Source of the DNA: Bordetella avium
GTDB lineage: Bacteria > Pseudomonadota > Gammaproteobacteria > Burkholderiales > Burkholderiaceae_B
DNA length: 64,000 nucleotides
Direction of reading: 5' to 3'
NCBI RefSeq assembly: GCF_034424645.1
Contig: NZ_CP139969.1
Span: 868,001-932,000 of the forward strand
Notes under the pieces: generated by a model
What the model was told of the DNA's origin: nothing
Databases searched by the model: none
Seen by the model: only the letters and a program-made list of their open reading frames with translations
Made by a program: the position numbers and the translations under genes
Shown: in pieces, positions 24,273 to 34,083 of the stretch
Layout of the letters: every line of letters starts with the position of its first letter
Numbering within the stretch: position 1 is the stretch's first letter

Positions 24273-25942
24273 GCTTGCATGTCTCCGTGGCGAGTGGCGC
24301 AAGCGCGCCGCAGATGGCCGGCCAGGCGCAGGGCCAGGGCGACGATGGTGAGAGTGGGGTTGGCCTGGCTGGATGTCGGAAAGACGGCCGAGCTGGCGAT
24401 GTAGAGATTTGAGGTTTCGTGAACGCGGCAGTTCGCGTCCACCACGCTGTTGCGTGGGTCGCTGCCCATGCGGGCCGTACCGATATGGTGGCCGCCATAG
24501 GCGCCATAGCGCGTCATTTCGGCCTCCACCTGTTCGGGGTCGTACTCAAAGCGCCCGACACCGCTGCGATCGAGGTCCTGAGCGAGGGCGGCCAGAGCGC
24601 GCTGCACGGTTACCACATCTTCCGGGGTGTAGCGCCAGTCAATATGCAGGCGCGGCATGCCCAGCGCGTCGGTCTGCGGGCCTAGCGTGACCCGGCTATC
24701 GGGGTTAGGCGCCTGTTCGGCATGGAAGTCCAGGCTGTAACGTTCGTTGTGCGGGTGGACGATGACGGACGGGAATTTGCGCGCCGCTAGCGTGCGCCGG
24801 TTCAACCAGTGCCACAGAAAACCCGCTGCGGCGGGCGCGCCCACTATCGCATTGCGCAGATGGGCGAGCCATAAACCGGCCGAGGCCGGCGTGTCGCCAT
24901 ACAAACGGCGGGCGTACTCATAGGGCACGATGGGCCGGGCGAGATAGAGCGCCGACAGAATGCCGTTGCCGTGTCCGGGGTCGGGGATGCGCGGATGATG
25001 CAGCCTGGCCACGAAATTGCCGGCTTGCAAACGCCGCTGCGCCGATGGCCGCAGCGCCAGACGGCGGCGGCAATAAACGCCTTCGTCGCTGATATCGTAG
25101 CCGTGCCACACCGAGGCGGCTCTAGAGAGGTCGACGCTGCCTATGGTGCCTGCCAGATGGCACATGTAGTAGCGCCCGACCACATCATGCGCATTGCCCA
25201 GTCCCAGGCCGCTGGCCCCCGGACTGCTCAGTAGCAGTCGTGCCGTTTCCAGGCCGCCGGTGGCCAATACATAGGCGCGCGCCCGGACGGTGAACGCAAT
25301 ACCGGACAGGGTGCGGACATGCGTGGGGCCGACAGGCGCTTGCGCCTTGTCGCCGTCCAGACGGCATAAGTTCGCGTGCTGCAATACGCGTATCGGCCCG
25401 CGCCGCAGGCGTTCTCCGTAGCGTTGACCGAAATCGGTCGGGCAACTGAAGCGCTCCAGGGTGTCGGTCGAGAACGACGGCCCATCGAAGCCGGCGATCA
25501 TCGGTTGCAAAGGATGATGAAAAGCCGTCGCTGCGGTGTAGGCGAAATCGCCGGCTTCGCACAGACGGTTGGCCTCGGGGTAGTAGGGCCGCAAATCGTC
25601 CAGCCCGATCGGCCAGCCGCTATGGGGCATGTACTCGCGCGCCTCGAAGTCGATGGCGTCAAAGGGCATGCAGCGTCCACCCCAGATGGTCGTCGAGCCA
25701 CCCATGCGGCGCTGACGGTAGCGGTCAGGCTCGCTGTGCAATCGGGTATCGGCGACACTGCCCTGGTAAAGCGCCTGGCTGGCTGGCTCTTCGCCGCTGC
25801 CGCCGCTTTCGAGCAGCACGATGTTCAGGCCGCTGTCCATCAGCGCCAGGGCCATCGAGATACCGGCTGCGCCGCCGCCCACGATGCAGAGGTCGGCCTC
25901 CAGCACGGAGCCATTCGGGATGTCGTTGGCGTCCTGGATCAT
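24269..25942 (-). CDS. GMC-family FAD-dependent oxidoreductase
   Basis: A 557-residue flavoenzyme. The N-terminal FAD fingerprint is DLCIVGGGAAGISMALAL, followed by MGGSTTIWGGRC (the second GMC nucleotide motif) and a C-terminal domain with GGHHIGTARMG (active-site histidine region) and SSAVFPTSSQANPTLTIVAL closing the FAD site. GMC enzymes oxidise alcohols, including sugars. Its position between an epimerase and an SGNH hydrolase in an EPS operon suggests oxidation of a sugar precursor, which is an inference. Confidence 0.85.
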   Translation of the reverse strand: MIQDANDIPNGSVLEADLCIVGGGAAGISMALALMDSGLNIVLLESGGSGEEPASQALYQGSVADTRLHSEPDRYRQRRMGGSTTIWGGRCMPFDAIDFEAREYMPHSGWPIGLDDLRPYYPEANRLCEAGDFAYTAATAFHHPLQPMIAGFDGPSFSTDTLERFSCPTDFGQRYGERLRRGPIRVLQHANLCRLDGDKAQAPVGPTHVRTLSGIAFTVRARAYVLATGGLETARLLLSSPGASGLGLGNAHDVVGRYYMCHLAGTIGSVDLSRAASVWHGYDISDEGVYCRRRLALRPSAQRRLQAGNFVARLHHPRIPDPGHGNGILSALYLARPIVPYEYARRLYGDTPASAGLWLAHLRNAIVGAPAAAGFLWHWLNRRTLAARKFPSVIVHPHNERYSLDFHAEQAPNPDSRVTLGPQTDALGMPRLHIDWRYTPEDVVTVQRALAALAQDLDRSGVGRFEYDPEQVEAEMTRYGAYGGHHIGTARMGSDPRNSVVDANCRVHETSNLYIASSAVFPTSSQANPTLTIVALALRLAGHLRRACATRHGDMQA

Positions 25943-25957
25943 GAGCGCGGCCTGTTA

Positions 25958-26719
25958 TCAGTAACGCACGGCAGAACCCGCCGGCAGTTTGAGCGTGTCG
26001 TGGATGTAGCGCGCGAAGTCCTGGTAGCCCGCTGCGGAGGGGTGCACCCCGTCGGCAAACTTGCCTGGCGCCAGCACGCGGTAATTGCCGCTGCCGCCGC
26101 TGGACCAGTCGAGATAGTCGACGATGCGCACATGCGGATAGCGGCGCGCCAGATCGTCTTTCAGCCAGGTGTTGAAAGCCCGGGTTTGCTCGATCATGGA
26201 GTCGGTCATGCCCAGATAGGCGCCGATGTTGTCGATGACCAGCGGAATGCCTCGCTGCGCCGTGGTGTCGGCGAAATAGACGAAGTTGTTTTGCATCTCT
26301 TGCAGCGGCAGTCCCGCAGCGGCAATGTCGTTAATGCCGACATGCAGATAGACCAGCGCGGGCTGCGTGCCTTCGGGTAGGGTGCGTGCACCCCGGCCAT
26401 CCGCCGGATCATGGGTCTGGGCTAGAACATCGCGAGGCCAGCGCGCTCGTAGCTGCGTCGAAGTCTGGCCGCCTATGCCCTGGTTGTAATGAAACACCCC
26501 TGAATACTGCGCCAGGTCGTAAGAGAGTTGGCCCGGCTGCGAAGGGTAGTCAGGAACAAATCTGCCTTGCACATTGAGCCTGCCCTTGCGCTGAATTTCA
26601 CCCTCGGCGATGGAGTCCCCTGTCACGACGGCATAGGGCGCGGGGTTGGCCAGGGCGGGCAGGGCATGGCCGAGCGCCAGCAATAGCATGGCGGTCAGAG
26701 TGGTGCGGCGGTTTGGCAT
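25958..26719 (-). CDS. Secreted SGNH/GDSL hydrolase
   Basis: A 253-residue exported esterase-type protein. The signal peptide (hydrophobic LTAMLLLALGHALPALA) is followed by block I VVTGDSIAEG with the catalytic serine, block III HVGINDIAAAG and block V FADGVHPSAAGY with the Asp-x-x-His pair (here DGVHP). In a polysaccharide locus with two acyltransferases it is a plausible periplasmic acyl-transfer or deacylation enzyme. It lies between the export protein and the GMC oxidoreductase genes in the leftward operon. Confidence 0.85.
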   Translation of the reverse strand: MPNRRTTLTAMLLLALGHALPALANPAPYAVVTGDSIAEGEIQRKGRLNVQGRFVPDYPSQPGQLSYDLAQYSGVFHYNQGIGGQTSTQLRARWPRDVLAQTHDPADGRGARTLPEGTQPALVYLHVGINDIAAAGLPLQEMQNNFVYFADTTAQRGIPLVIDNIGAYLGMTDSMIEQTRAFNTWLKDDLARRYPHVRIVDYLDWSSGGSGNYRVLAPGKFADGVHPSAAGYQDFARYIHDTLKLPAGSAVRY

Positions 26720-26760
26720 GGCGGCAGCTTGCGCGCCCGGTGGGCGTGCGGGTTCCGTTA

Positions 26761-27855
26761 TTAGAAAAAGCGTTCGTTGACGTGAATGACATCGCCCGGC
26801 TGCACCGTATCGGTCAGGCTGACCCGCTTGTCGGTCGTGGCGCCCGTCAGGGGGTCGGTGCGATGAATGTCGATGCGGCTATCGGAGGCGCGCGGCGTCA
26901 GGCCGCCTGCGACCGACAGCGCCCGCATGACATTCAGGCCTTTTTCGATGGGGTAGGCGCCTGGCTTACCGACTTCGCCATAGACGTAAAAGCGCGGTGC
27001 CTCGGGGACGAACACCACGTCACCGGGCTCCAGCTCGGTGTCTTGCAGGGGACGCGAGGGAGCCTGGCCGTTGTTGACGTAAAGGTTGAGGCGTTCGTTG
27101 CCGCCATCGGCGCGCCGCACCAGCGTGGCCACCTCGCCTGCGCCGTCGGTGGCGCCGCCCGCCATCGCCAGAAGCTCCAGCACCGACATTCGGCCCTCGA
27201 TAGGGTAGCGGCCTGGCCGCTGCACCTGACCAAGCACCGACACGATGCGGCTGCGAAATGCCACGACTTCGACCGTTACCTGAGGATCGGTCATATAGCC
27301 TTTGTTGCGCAGGTCTTGGGCGATGCGCTTGCCGATGGCCGAGGGTGTGAGGCCCGAAACCCGCAAGTCCCCGATCAGGGGCGCCACAATCTGCCCTTCG
27401 GCATCGACCGTCACGCGGGTTTCTGAACCGTTGGGACCCAGAATGGTGATATTGAGTGTGTCGCCCGGGCCCACCGCGGCGATGGCGCCATCGATCGAAG
27501 CCTGGGCCGCTGGCGGCGCGGCCGGGGCAGGCGCGGCGGTGTCAGGCAGGTGGCTGCGGGCCTGGGGACGGCTGCCGCTTTGGGTGACCGGCGCTGGGAT
27601 ATCGAGATCCGTGCTGATGGGCGCGATGGGTCGGATCTGGGTGTTGACAGGTTCGATCCGGCTTGGCGCGCTCGCCGGTGCGCGGATGGGGCTAATCGGG
27701 CTGATGGGCGCAGGCGCGTTATAGCGGCTGGCGTCATCGCGGGTTGCGCGCGCCGGCGCGACAGGGTCAGGAATCGGCAGGTCCTGGGCATGGGCGGCAG
27801 ACACCAACAGCGCCAGCAGCGCCGTTCGGCAAATATTCGCTGTCAGTCCCGCCAC
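26761..27855 (-). CDS. Polysaccharide export protein (OPX/Wza family)
   Basis: The conserved part, from about the middle of the protein, contains the poly-export domain (IDGAIAAVGPGDTLNITILG) and two SLBB-type segments (VSVLGQVQRPGRYPI and FYVYGEVGKPGAYPIEKG). I choose GTG 27855 because it has a GGAG site 8 nt upstream and yields a clean signal peptide (ICRTALLALLVSAAHA); the ATG 72 bp further upstream is an alternative. No lipobox cysteine follows the signal sequence. A Pro/Ala/Ile-rich linker of about 100 residues precedes the export domain. It is the first gene of the leftward operon and would form the periplasmic/outer-membrane part of the export channel. Confidence 0.85.
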   Translation of the reverse strand: MAGLTANICRTALLALLVSAAHAQDLPIPDPVAPARATRDDASRYNAPAPISPISPIRAPASAPSRIEPVNTQIRPIAPISTDLDIPAPVTQSGSRPQARSHLPDTAAPAPAAPPAAQASIDGAIAAVGPGDTLNITILGPNGSETRVTVDAEGQIVAPLIGDLRVSGLTPSAIGKRIAQDLRNKGYMTDPQVTVEVVAFRSRIVSVLGQVQRPGRYPIEGRMSVLELLAMAGGATDGAGEVATLVRRADGGNERLNLYVNNGQAPSRPLQDTELEPGDVVFVPEAPRFYVYGEVGKPGAYPIEKGLNVMRALSVAGGLTPRASDSRIDIHRTDPLTGATTDKRVSLTDTVQPGDVIHVNERFF

Positions 27856-27938
27856 AATGATTCTCCAATTTGCCACTACGGTTTGCGCGCGGCTAATAGT
27901 AGCCGACGCGAACTGTCGCACTGTAGGCATTTTAAATA

Positions 27939-27981
27939 CAATGCGAGCATATGGGTTTTTCTGACATGCAAACCCGCATTG
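27939..27981. promoter_or_regulatory. Inverted repeat between divergent EPS transcription units
   Basis: Between the leftward export operon (start 27855) and the rightward glycosyltransferase gene (start 28043), AAACCCGCATTG (27970-27981) is the complement of CAATGCG plus GGGTTT, which occur at 27939-27945 and 27953-27958 with a 7-nt interruption. It could be an operator for divergent promoters or a leader hairpin. Confidence 0.35.
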
Positions 27982-28042
27982 TTTGGGTGCGAGGGCCTGC
28001 ATTTTTTCAGAAAGCGGCCTTCATTCATATCGAGACCACACT

Positions 28043-28858
28043 TTGCATAGCTCTCAGCAGGGTTCTCCAGCAGCAACGGGTGATCTGCCGTCCTTGCCCA
28101 GCGTCCGGCTGTTCGGGCTGGACATTGCGGCCGTGACCTTCGATCAGGCGCTTGAGTCTCTTTCGCAGGCCGCCGAGCGCCGCGACGGCCACGCTCGGGT
28201 TGTTGTGACCCCCAACGTCGATCATGTCGTCCGCCTGGATGCCGCGCCGGCCTTTCGCGAACGCTATGGCAAGGCAGCCTTCATTTTTGCCGATGGCATG
28301 CCAGTCGTTTGGGCGAGCCGATGGTTGGGCAAGCCCTTGCCGGAACGTGTCACGGGGGCCGATCTCTTCGTCGCCTTGTGCCGCCAGGCGCAGGCGCGCC
28401 GCTGGCGTGTGTTGCTGCTGGGCGGCATGCCCGGTAGCGAAGCCGCGCTACACGAACGGTTCGAGCAGTTCTATCCCGGCCTGAATATCGAGGTGGTCGC
28501 TCCGCCTATGGGGCTTGATCCCTTGGGGCCCCAAGGAGAAGCTTTCGCTGAACAGGTGCGGGCCCAGGCTCCGGACGTGGTGTTTCTTTGTGTCGGCATG
28601 CCCAAGCAGGAAAACTGGGCCCTGCACTATGCGCCGACGCTGCCCGGCGGCATCGTGCTGTGCGTGGGGGCGGCCATGGAGTTCGCGATCGGCTTGCAGC
28701 GCCGTGCGCCGCAATGGATGCAGCGCATAGGCCTGGAGTGGGTATGGCGTCTGGCGAGCAATCCGCGTCGTCTGTGGCGCCGCTATCTGGTGGATGACAC
28801 CCGTTTTCTCGCCCTGTGCTGGCGTCAATGGCGGCGCCGGCGCGATACGGCGTCGTGA
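28043..28858 (+). CDS. WecG/TagA/CpsF family glycosyltransferase
   Basis: A protein of about 271 residues with the GT26 pattern: VVVTPNVDHVVRLD, FADGMPVVWASRWLG, PERVTGADLF and VVFLCVGMPKQENWAL. Members transfer a sugar such as ManNAc or glucuronic acid to an undecaprenyl-linked acceptor at the inner membrane. The start is uncertain: TTG 28043 has a GAG-type site, while the frame stays open further upstream to 27983. Its stop overlaps the next gene (GTGA). Confidence 0.85.
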   Translation: MHSSQQGSPAATGDLPSLPSVRLFGLDIAAVTFDQALESLSQAAERRDGHARVVVTPNVDHVVRLDAAPAFRERYGKAAFIFADGMPVVWASRWLGKPLPERVTGADLFVALCRQAQARRWRVLLLGGMPGSEAALHERFEQFYPGLNIEVVAPPMGLDPLGPQGEAFAEQVRAQAPDVVFLCVGMPKQENWALHYAPTLPGGIVLCVGAAMEFAIGLQRRAPQWMQRIGLEWVWRLASNPRRLWRRYLVDDTRFLALCWRQWRRRRDTAS

Positions 28859-30135
28859 CGTCTGTGCGGATTCTGGCAGCTGCTGGCTTGGCATTGTGCG
28901 GTGCTCAGGCACTTGCCGCGCCTGCCGATTACGCCGTCCAGATGGGCAGTTCATATCAGTATCAAAGCAATCCTGCGCGGCGGCCCGATTCCGCGTCAGA
29001 TATCCAGGGAACCGGGGCCTGGGTCAAATCGGCAGGCTTGGGCCTGCGCCTGCCCCTGCTGTCCGAGGATACCCGCCTGGATGCGGGCGGCACGCTGAGC
29101 GACGTGCGCTATAGCAATCAGCGCCAGCTCGATCACCAGCCCCGCAATCTGCAATCCACGCTGTATTGGCGTGCAGGCCCGCTCTTTGCGGGCCGTTTCG
29201 ATTACGGTTATAGCAAACAGTTAAATAGTGATCTGAACCGCTCCTGGCCCGAACGCGATCAGCAGACGCGTCAGAACCGATCCGCCGAGATAGGTTTGCG
29301 CATCACGGACCGCCTGACCTTGCCGGCGGTGAGCGTGTTCAGCAATGCCACGGGCTATGACCAGGACATCAATCAGACGCTGTATAACCGCGAGGAGCGC
29401 GGCTGGCAGGCAGCCGCTCGCTATGCGGGCTTTGGGCGATCCTTCGCACAGGCGGGCTGGCGCCAGACGCATGTGGATTATTACAAGCGCACGCCAGCCC
29501 TGACCGCGACGATCGATGACCGATATGCCGATAACGAGGCGTTTGTGGCCGCCCGCTGGGACTATAGCCCCAAGACCCTGTTCCAGGGCCGAGTGGGGCT
29601 GCTCGCCCGCAGCTATGAACATTTGAGCGAGCGCGACACGCATTTGCTCACCTTCGATGGCCGTGCAACCTGGGACTACTCACCTAAAACGCGGGTGGAT
29701 CTGCAACTCTGGCACCGTCCCTATGCCTATGATGATGATCCTCAGGTGCTGTATGGGGTGCGCACGGGCGGGGGGGTCTCCCTGACCTGGCAACCTACCG
29801 TCAAGACCGCTTTCAGCCTGGGCCTCGAGCATAGCCGGCAACGCAATACGGCCTTGGTCGGCGCGAATGAAGAAACCCTGCAAATTCAGCGTCTGGGCGC
29901 GCGCGTGCAATGGCTAAGCGATGACAATCTGCGCTGGGTGATGGATCTGTATCGCGATCGTCAGCGCGGCGCCAATCAGCAGGACAGCTATTCGCAGAAT
30001 TTCGTGCGCATCGGCATCGAATACACCTTTGGCAGCGGCAGCAAAGACTCCTTGCGCCGCATGATGCAGCCTACCGATTGTCTGTGGCGCAGGCCTGAGG
30101 TGCCCCTGTGCGATCCGATCCGCGAAGAACCGTGA
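28855..30135 (+). CDS. Outer-membrane beta-barrel protein of the EPS locus (EpsL-like)
   Basis: A 426-residue exported protein with a signal peptide (RILAAAGLALCGAQALAA) and alternating-hydrophobicity strands throughout, e.g. SSYQYQSNPARRPDS at the start and a terminal strand FVRIGIEYTFGSGS. This matches outer-membrane barrels such as EpsL of exosortase-linked EPS systems. GTG 28855 overlaps the upstream stop. It probably works with the export protein in secretion or surface retention of the polymer. Its end faces the initiating transferase gene with only 10 bp between. Confidence 0.68.
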   Translation: MTSVRILAAAGLALCGAQALAAPADYAVQMGSSYQYQSNPARRPDSASDIQGTGAWVKSAGLGLRLPLLSEDTRLDAGGTLSDVRYSNQRQLDHQPRNLQSTLYWRAGPLFAGRFDYGYSKQLNSDLNRSWPERDQQTRQNRSAEIGLRITDRLTLPAVSVFSNATGYDQDINQTLYNREERGWQAAARYAGFGRSFAQAGWRQTHVDYYKRTPALTATIDDRYADNEAFVAARWDYSPKTLFQGRVGLLARSYEHLSERDTHLLTFDGRATWDYSPKTRVDLQLWHRPYAYDDDPQVLYGVRTGGGVSLTWQPTVKTAFSLGLEHSRQRNTALVGANEETLQIQRLGARVQWLSDDNLRWVMDLYRDRQRGANQQDSYSQNFVRIGIEYTFGSGSKDSLRRMMQPTDCLWRRPEVPLCDPIREEP

Positions 30136-30145
30136 TGATCGCGCT

Positions 30146-31561
30146 TCAGTAGGCGTTGCGATCCCAGAACAGCACGAGCACGGTGCGCACCATGATGCGC
30201 AAGTCCAGCATTAGCGACCAGTTGGTGATGTAATAGCGGTCGTAGCGCACGCGCAAGCGCATTTTTTCCGGTGTTTCCGTCTCGCCGCGCAATCCGTGGA
30301 TCTGGGCCCAGCCGGTAATACCCGGCTTGACGCTGTGGCGCAGCATATAGCCGCGTATCTGGCGCCGGTAGAATTCGTTGTGTTCTGAAGCGTGGGGGCG
30401 TGGTCCGACCAGGCTCATGCTGCCGCCCAGCACATTGAAGAGTTGGGGCAGTTCGTCCAGCGAGCTTTTGCGCAGAAAACGGCCTACCCGCGTGACGCGT
30501 TTATCGCCGACCTGCGCCTGACGCAGCGTCCCGTCGGCCTCCAGCCCGGCGTCCGTGCGCATGGACCGGAATTTCAATACCGTGATCGGCATGCCGCGTT
30601 CGCCATAGCGTTGCTGGCGAAAAATCACCGGGCCGCGAGAATCGAGTTTGATCGCGATGGCGATCAGCAGCATAAGGGGGGACAGCACCAGCAGCATCAG
30701 CCCGCCCAGCAGCAGATCGGTCAGCCGCTTGATGCTGCGCGCCAGCCCGACCATGCGTGTTTCGTGCAGGGAGAGCAGCGGCACGCCGGCGATATCGGCG
30801 CTGCTGATGGCCAGCTCGCTGAGCAGTGGCGATTCGGGCATGAGGTAGATCTCGGCCGTTGAGTCGTAGAGATGGCTCATCAACTCCAGCATGGCCTTGC
30901 TTTGCTTGTCGTCTTCCAGCGTGACGAAGGCCATGTTGTATTCGCCCGCGCCGATGCGCGCCAGGGCGTCCTGATACCGTCCCAGGTAGGGCGGAATATT
31001 TTCGTCCTTGGCCTCGTTGACCGGCTGTTCCGCGTAATAGCCTGCCGTGTAGATGCCAAGAATGGGCGAACGCTCCAGGCGCATGGCCAGCTTGCGGGCT
31101 TCGGGACCCATGCCAAAGAAAACCGCTGCCCGGCGGCTGGCAGGCATATTGTTCAGGCGGTAGGCGGTGTGCCGCAGGCCGTAGAGGCCGGCTGCCGTCA
31201 GGGGGAGTGCGACAGCGGCCCAATGCAGCAGCAGCAGGCGCAGCCATTCGGTGTCGGTCGAGCTGTGGGGCAGAAAGAACAGCGCCAGGACGGTCAGGAA
31301 CAGAATATTGAACCAGCGCAATAGACCACGCCCCAGCATCCACCACATCGAGCGGGCGCTGACCAGCAGGCCGAAACGCGTGTAGGTAATGAAGGTGACC
31401 ACGCCGATCAGGGCAGGTATCCAGCGCATGTAAAGCGGTGCGTGGATGCCGTGCAGGCCCGCCAGGATCAGAAAACTGCCGCTATTGATCAGTGCGCACA
31501 CCAGGCCGACCAGCGCCATGAGAGAGCGCTGAGGATGGCTAAGTGGAATAGAGGTGGACAT
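30146..31561 (-). CDS. Undecaprenyl-phosphate glucose phosphotransferase (WcaJ/EpsB type)
   Basis: A 471-residue initiating sugar-phosphate transferase. Four N-terminal helices and a CoA-binding-like domain ([14 protein letters not shown]) precede the catalytic domain: [14 protein letters not shown] helix, [54 protein letters not shown] and [15 protein letters not shown]. This order is that of WcaJ-type enzymes that start repeat-unit synthesis by linking glucose-1-phosphate to undecaprenyl phosphate. ATG 31561 is chosen; ATG 31591 would overlap manC. It is co-transcribed with manC. Confidence 0.92.
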   Translation of the reverse strand: MSTSIPLSHPQRSLMALVGLVCALINSGSFLILAGLHGIHAPLYMRWIPALIGVVTFITYTRFGLLVSARSMWWMLGRGLLRWFNILFLTVLALFFLPHSSTDTEWLRLLLLHWAAVALPLTAAGLYGLRHTAYRLNNMPASRRAAVFFGMGPEARKLAMRLERSPILGIYTAGYYAEQPVNEAKDENIPPYLGRYQDALARIGAGEYNMAFVTLEDDKQSKAMLELMSHLYDSTAEIYLMPESPLLSELAISSADIAGVPLLSLHETRMVGLARSIKRLTDLLLGGLMLLVLSPLMLLIAIAIKLDSRGPVIFRQQRYGERGMPITVLKFRSMRTDAGLEADGTLRQAQVGDKRVTRVGRFLRKSSLDELPQLFNVLGGSMSLVGPRPHASEHNEFYRRQIRGYMLRHSVKPGITGWAQIHGLRGETETPEKMRLRVRYDRYYITNWSLMLDLRIMVRTVLVLFWDRNAY

Positions 31562-31568
31562 GACTGAA

Positions 31569-32987
31569 TCAACGGCCGTAGACGTCGTCAAAGCGCACGA
31601 TATCGTCTTCGCCCAGATAGGGGCCGGACTGCACCTCGATCAGTTCGAGGTCGATTGACCCGGGATTCTCCAGTCGGTGCTTTACGCCCAGCGGGATATA
31701 GGTGGATTGGTTTTCCGTCAGCAGAAACACTTCATCGCCGCGTGTCACGCGGGCCGTGCCAGAGACGATGACCCAGTGTTCGGCGCGATGGTGGTGCATT
31801 TGCAGGGAGAGCCGGGCGCCCGGCGCGACTCGGATACGCTTGACCTGGAAGCGTTCGCCGGCATCGATGGCGTCGTAGCTGCCCCAGGGCCGGTAAACCA
31901 ACCGGTGGGCAAGGGCCTCGTTGCGGCCGGCCTCATTCAATCGGGCGACGATTTGGCGTACCTCCTGCAGCCGCTCGCGCGCAGCGACCAGCACGGCATC
32001 GGCGGTTTCCACCACCACGGCATCTTCGATACCCAACAGGGCTACCAGCCGATGGTCGGCGCGGGCATAAACATTGCGGCAGTCGTGCGCAATCACGTCG
32101 CCGCGCAAGGCATTGCCTGCCTCATCTTTCTGCGCAAGCTGCCATAAGGTGGCGAACGACCCGATGTCGCTCCAGCCCGCGTCCAGCGCGACCATCACCA
32201 CATCGGTTTCGCGCTCCATAATGGCGTAATCGATGGAGTCCGCCGGGCAGGCGATGAAGGCCGCCGGGTCCGGGCGCAGGAAGTCGCCATCGCGGCGCGA
32301 AGCGTCCATGGCGGCGCGGCATGCCGCCAGAATGTCGGGTCGATGGGCGGCCAAAGCGTCCAGGTAACGCGAGGCCCGGAACAGAAACATGCCGCTGTTC
32401 CAGAAATAGCGGCCGCTGGCAAGGTAGCCGGCCGCCGTCTCGGCATCGGGCTTCTCGACGAAGGCTTCGACGGGGGCCACCCCCTCTAGCGCTACGCCGG
32501 CGCGCAGATAGCCATAGCCCGTTTCGGGGTAGGTGGGCTGTACACCAAAGGTCACCAGTTTGCCGGCCGATGCGGCGGGCAGGGCGGTGCGTACGGCTTG
32601 TTGGAAGCGCGCAACATCGTTGACGGCGTGGTCGGAAGGCAGCACCAGCATCAGGCTGTCGTCACCCTCGGCCAGCGCCTGCAGGGCGGCCAGCGCAATG
32701 GCGGGTGCCGTGTTGCGGCCTGCCGGTTCAAGCAGGATAGTCGGGTCGCGCAGATCAATCTGGCGCAGTTGCTCTGCCACCAGATAGCGGTGTTCTTCGT
32801 TGGCCACGAAAAGCGGAGCCAGGCCATTCAGGCCGGCAACGCGCTGACAGGTGGCCTGCAAGGGAGACAGCTCATCCAGCAAGGGCAGGAATTGCTTGGG
32901 GTAGGCGCCCCGCGAGAGCGGCCACAGCCGCGTGCCAGAGCCGCCAACGAGTAAAACAGGGCGCAGATTCAGGGAAGCATGCGGCAT
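31569..32987 (-). CDS. manC: Mannose-1-phosphate guanylyltransferase / mannose-6-phosphate isomerase
   Basis: A 472-residue bifunctional type II enzyme. The N-terminal nucleotidyltransferase has LLVGGSGTRLWPLSR (pyrophosphorylase signature) and the FVEKPDAETA active-site region. The C-terminal cupin (residues 350-470) carries RPWGSYDAID and the metal-ligand pattern LQMHHHRAEHWVIVSGTA of the isomerase. It supplies GDP-mannose, so the EPS probably contains mannose or a GDP-mannose-derived sugar. ATG 32987 fits the family start; the longer upstream frame is not supported. Confidence 0.95.
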   Translation of the reverse strand: MPHASLNLRPVLLVGGSGTRLWPLSRGAYPKQFLPLLDELSPLQATCQRVAGLNGLAPLFVANEEHRYLVAEQLRQIDLRDPTILLEPAGRNTAPAIALAALQALAEGDDSLMLVLPSDHAVNDVARFQQAVRTALPAASAGKLVTFGVQPTYPETGYGYLRAGVALEGVAPVEAFVEKPDAETAAGYLASGRYFWNSGMFLFRASRYLDALAAHRPDILAACRAAMDASRRDGDFLRPDPAAFIACPADSIDYAIMERETDVVMVALDAGWSDIGSFATLWQLAQKDEAGNALRGDVIAHDCRNVYARADHRLVALLGIEDAVVVETADAVLVAARERLQEVRQIVARLNEAGRNEALAHRLVYRPWGSYDAIDAGERFQVKRIRVAPGARLSLQMHHHRAEHWVIVSGTARVTRGDEVFLLTENQSTYIPLGVKHRLENPGSIDLELIEVQSGPYLGEDDIVRFDDVYGR

Positions 32988-33582
32988 CGGGACTCTCTGG
33001 CGAACAGCAGCGTGAGTGAATGTGGCAGGGACATGAGCGCGCGGCAAGGTCTGGTCAAGGGGGGGCCACAGTGCGCCACCTTGGGCAGACAGGGAATGCC
33101 TCGATCCCGACACATGCTGTGCGCCAATGTTTTAATTCGTGCCGCGAATATACTAGAATGCAGCTTCGCATTGCATATTGATAATACCGGGAATTTTATT
33201 TCGGTTATTTGCGATAGATGGTAATCAGCTAAGGCTAGTGATTCTCGATAATCTCTGTCGCGCATTGCGCACTAAGAAGCAAGGTTATGCTCCAAGAATG
33301 CGGTTTGACGAATCGCAGCTCCGCCTTGCCAACTGCGGATGCGGCCTATGCAGGGCCATAAAACTAGAGATGGCGCGCCCGGTTTCGCGGGCGAGTTGCT
33401 TGTGTATGACGCTGGCCCAGTGCCAGCGGACTCTTGTCGGCATTTCCGTCAACAGCCCAGCCTTAATGCGTGGCGGCGGCTGTTCGCGTCTGTCACCTTT
33501 TCGATACGAAACTGGCCCATCTGTGCGCAGGCTTCTGGGCGTGCTCTCGCCCTGCAGGCTAGTGCTGTGATGAAGGAATATT
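32988..33582. other. Divergent control region between manC and the bcs operon
   Basis: About 600 bp with no supported gene. The part at 33125-33240 is clearly more AT-rich than its surroundings and is a likely place for divergent promoters; no consensus pair stands out. The following 300 bp contain short open frames without recognisable domains or ribosome sites. I see no c-di-GMP riboswitch motif. Confidence 0.6.
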
Positions 33583-34044
33583 GTGGAAAACGCAGTTTTC
33601 TCCCATCTTAATGAGCGGCTGTGCTCGGCTCAATGGCGTGATGTGCTTGCCGCCTTCGCCGACGAGCTTGCCCAGGACTTGACCACGCAGCGCTTGCGCA
33701 CCTTTATGCGTCGTGCCGGGCATCAGTTCGCCACTATCCATGCCTTGCCGGCAGCAGCCAGCGTGGAAGAGTTGCAGCAAGCCATCAATACCCTGTGGCG
33801 CGGGCTGGATTGGGGCTGGGTAGACATCTCCGAGTCGGATGACCATCTCACCTTGCGGCATTTCTGCGCCCCCTTGAGTGCGGCGTTCGGCGTCAAGCAT
33901 CTCACATGGAGCACCGGCTTTCTGGAAGGGGTCTACGAGTTGTGGATGCGTCAGTTGGGCGCCGATACCGAATTGCATGTCACACAGCCACAGCCGGCCG
34001 ATGCGCAAGTCGTGGTTTATCGCTTCGGGCGTGCCAGCGCCTGA
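33583..34044 (+). CDS. bcsD: Cellulose synthase subunit D
   Basis: A 153-residue protein matching BcsD: the INTLWRGLDWGWVDISESDD region corresponds to the NWGYVKLEL part of the Komagataeibacter protein, and WSTGFLEGVYELWMRQ to its VLEGLYGRW segment. BcsD forms a periplasmic octameric ring that helps order nascent cellulose chains in type I systems. The start is GTG 33583 with AAGGA at a normal distance. It is the first gene of the bcs operon, 39 bp before bcsP. Confidence 0.85.
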   Translation: MENAVFSHLNERLCSAQWRDVLAAFADELAQDLTTQRLRTFMRRAGHQFATIHALPAAASVEELQQAINTLWRGLDWGWVDISESDDHLTLRHFCAPLSAAFGVKHLTWSTGFLEGVYELWMRQLGADTELHVTQPQPADAQVVVYRFGRASA

Positions 34045-34083
34045 ATAGGGCAGGGCGCGTCATGGGCAGGCGGAGACGGATAA

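Noticed and set aside
33178..33570. 130-codon open frame upstream of bcsD containing a Cys-rich stretch (NCGCGLC)
   Set aside because: No ribosome site, no recognisable domain, and atypical composition for this genome; treated as non-coding control region.
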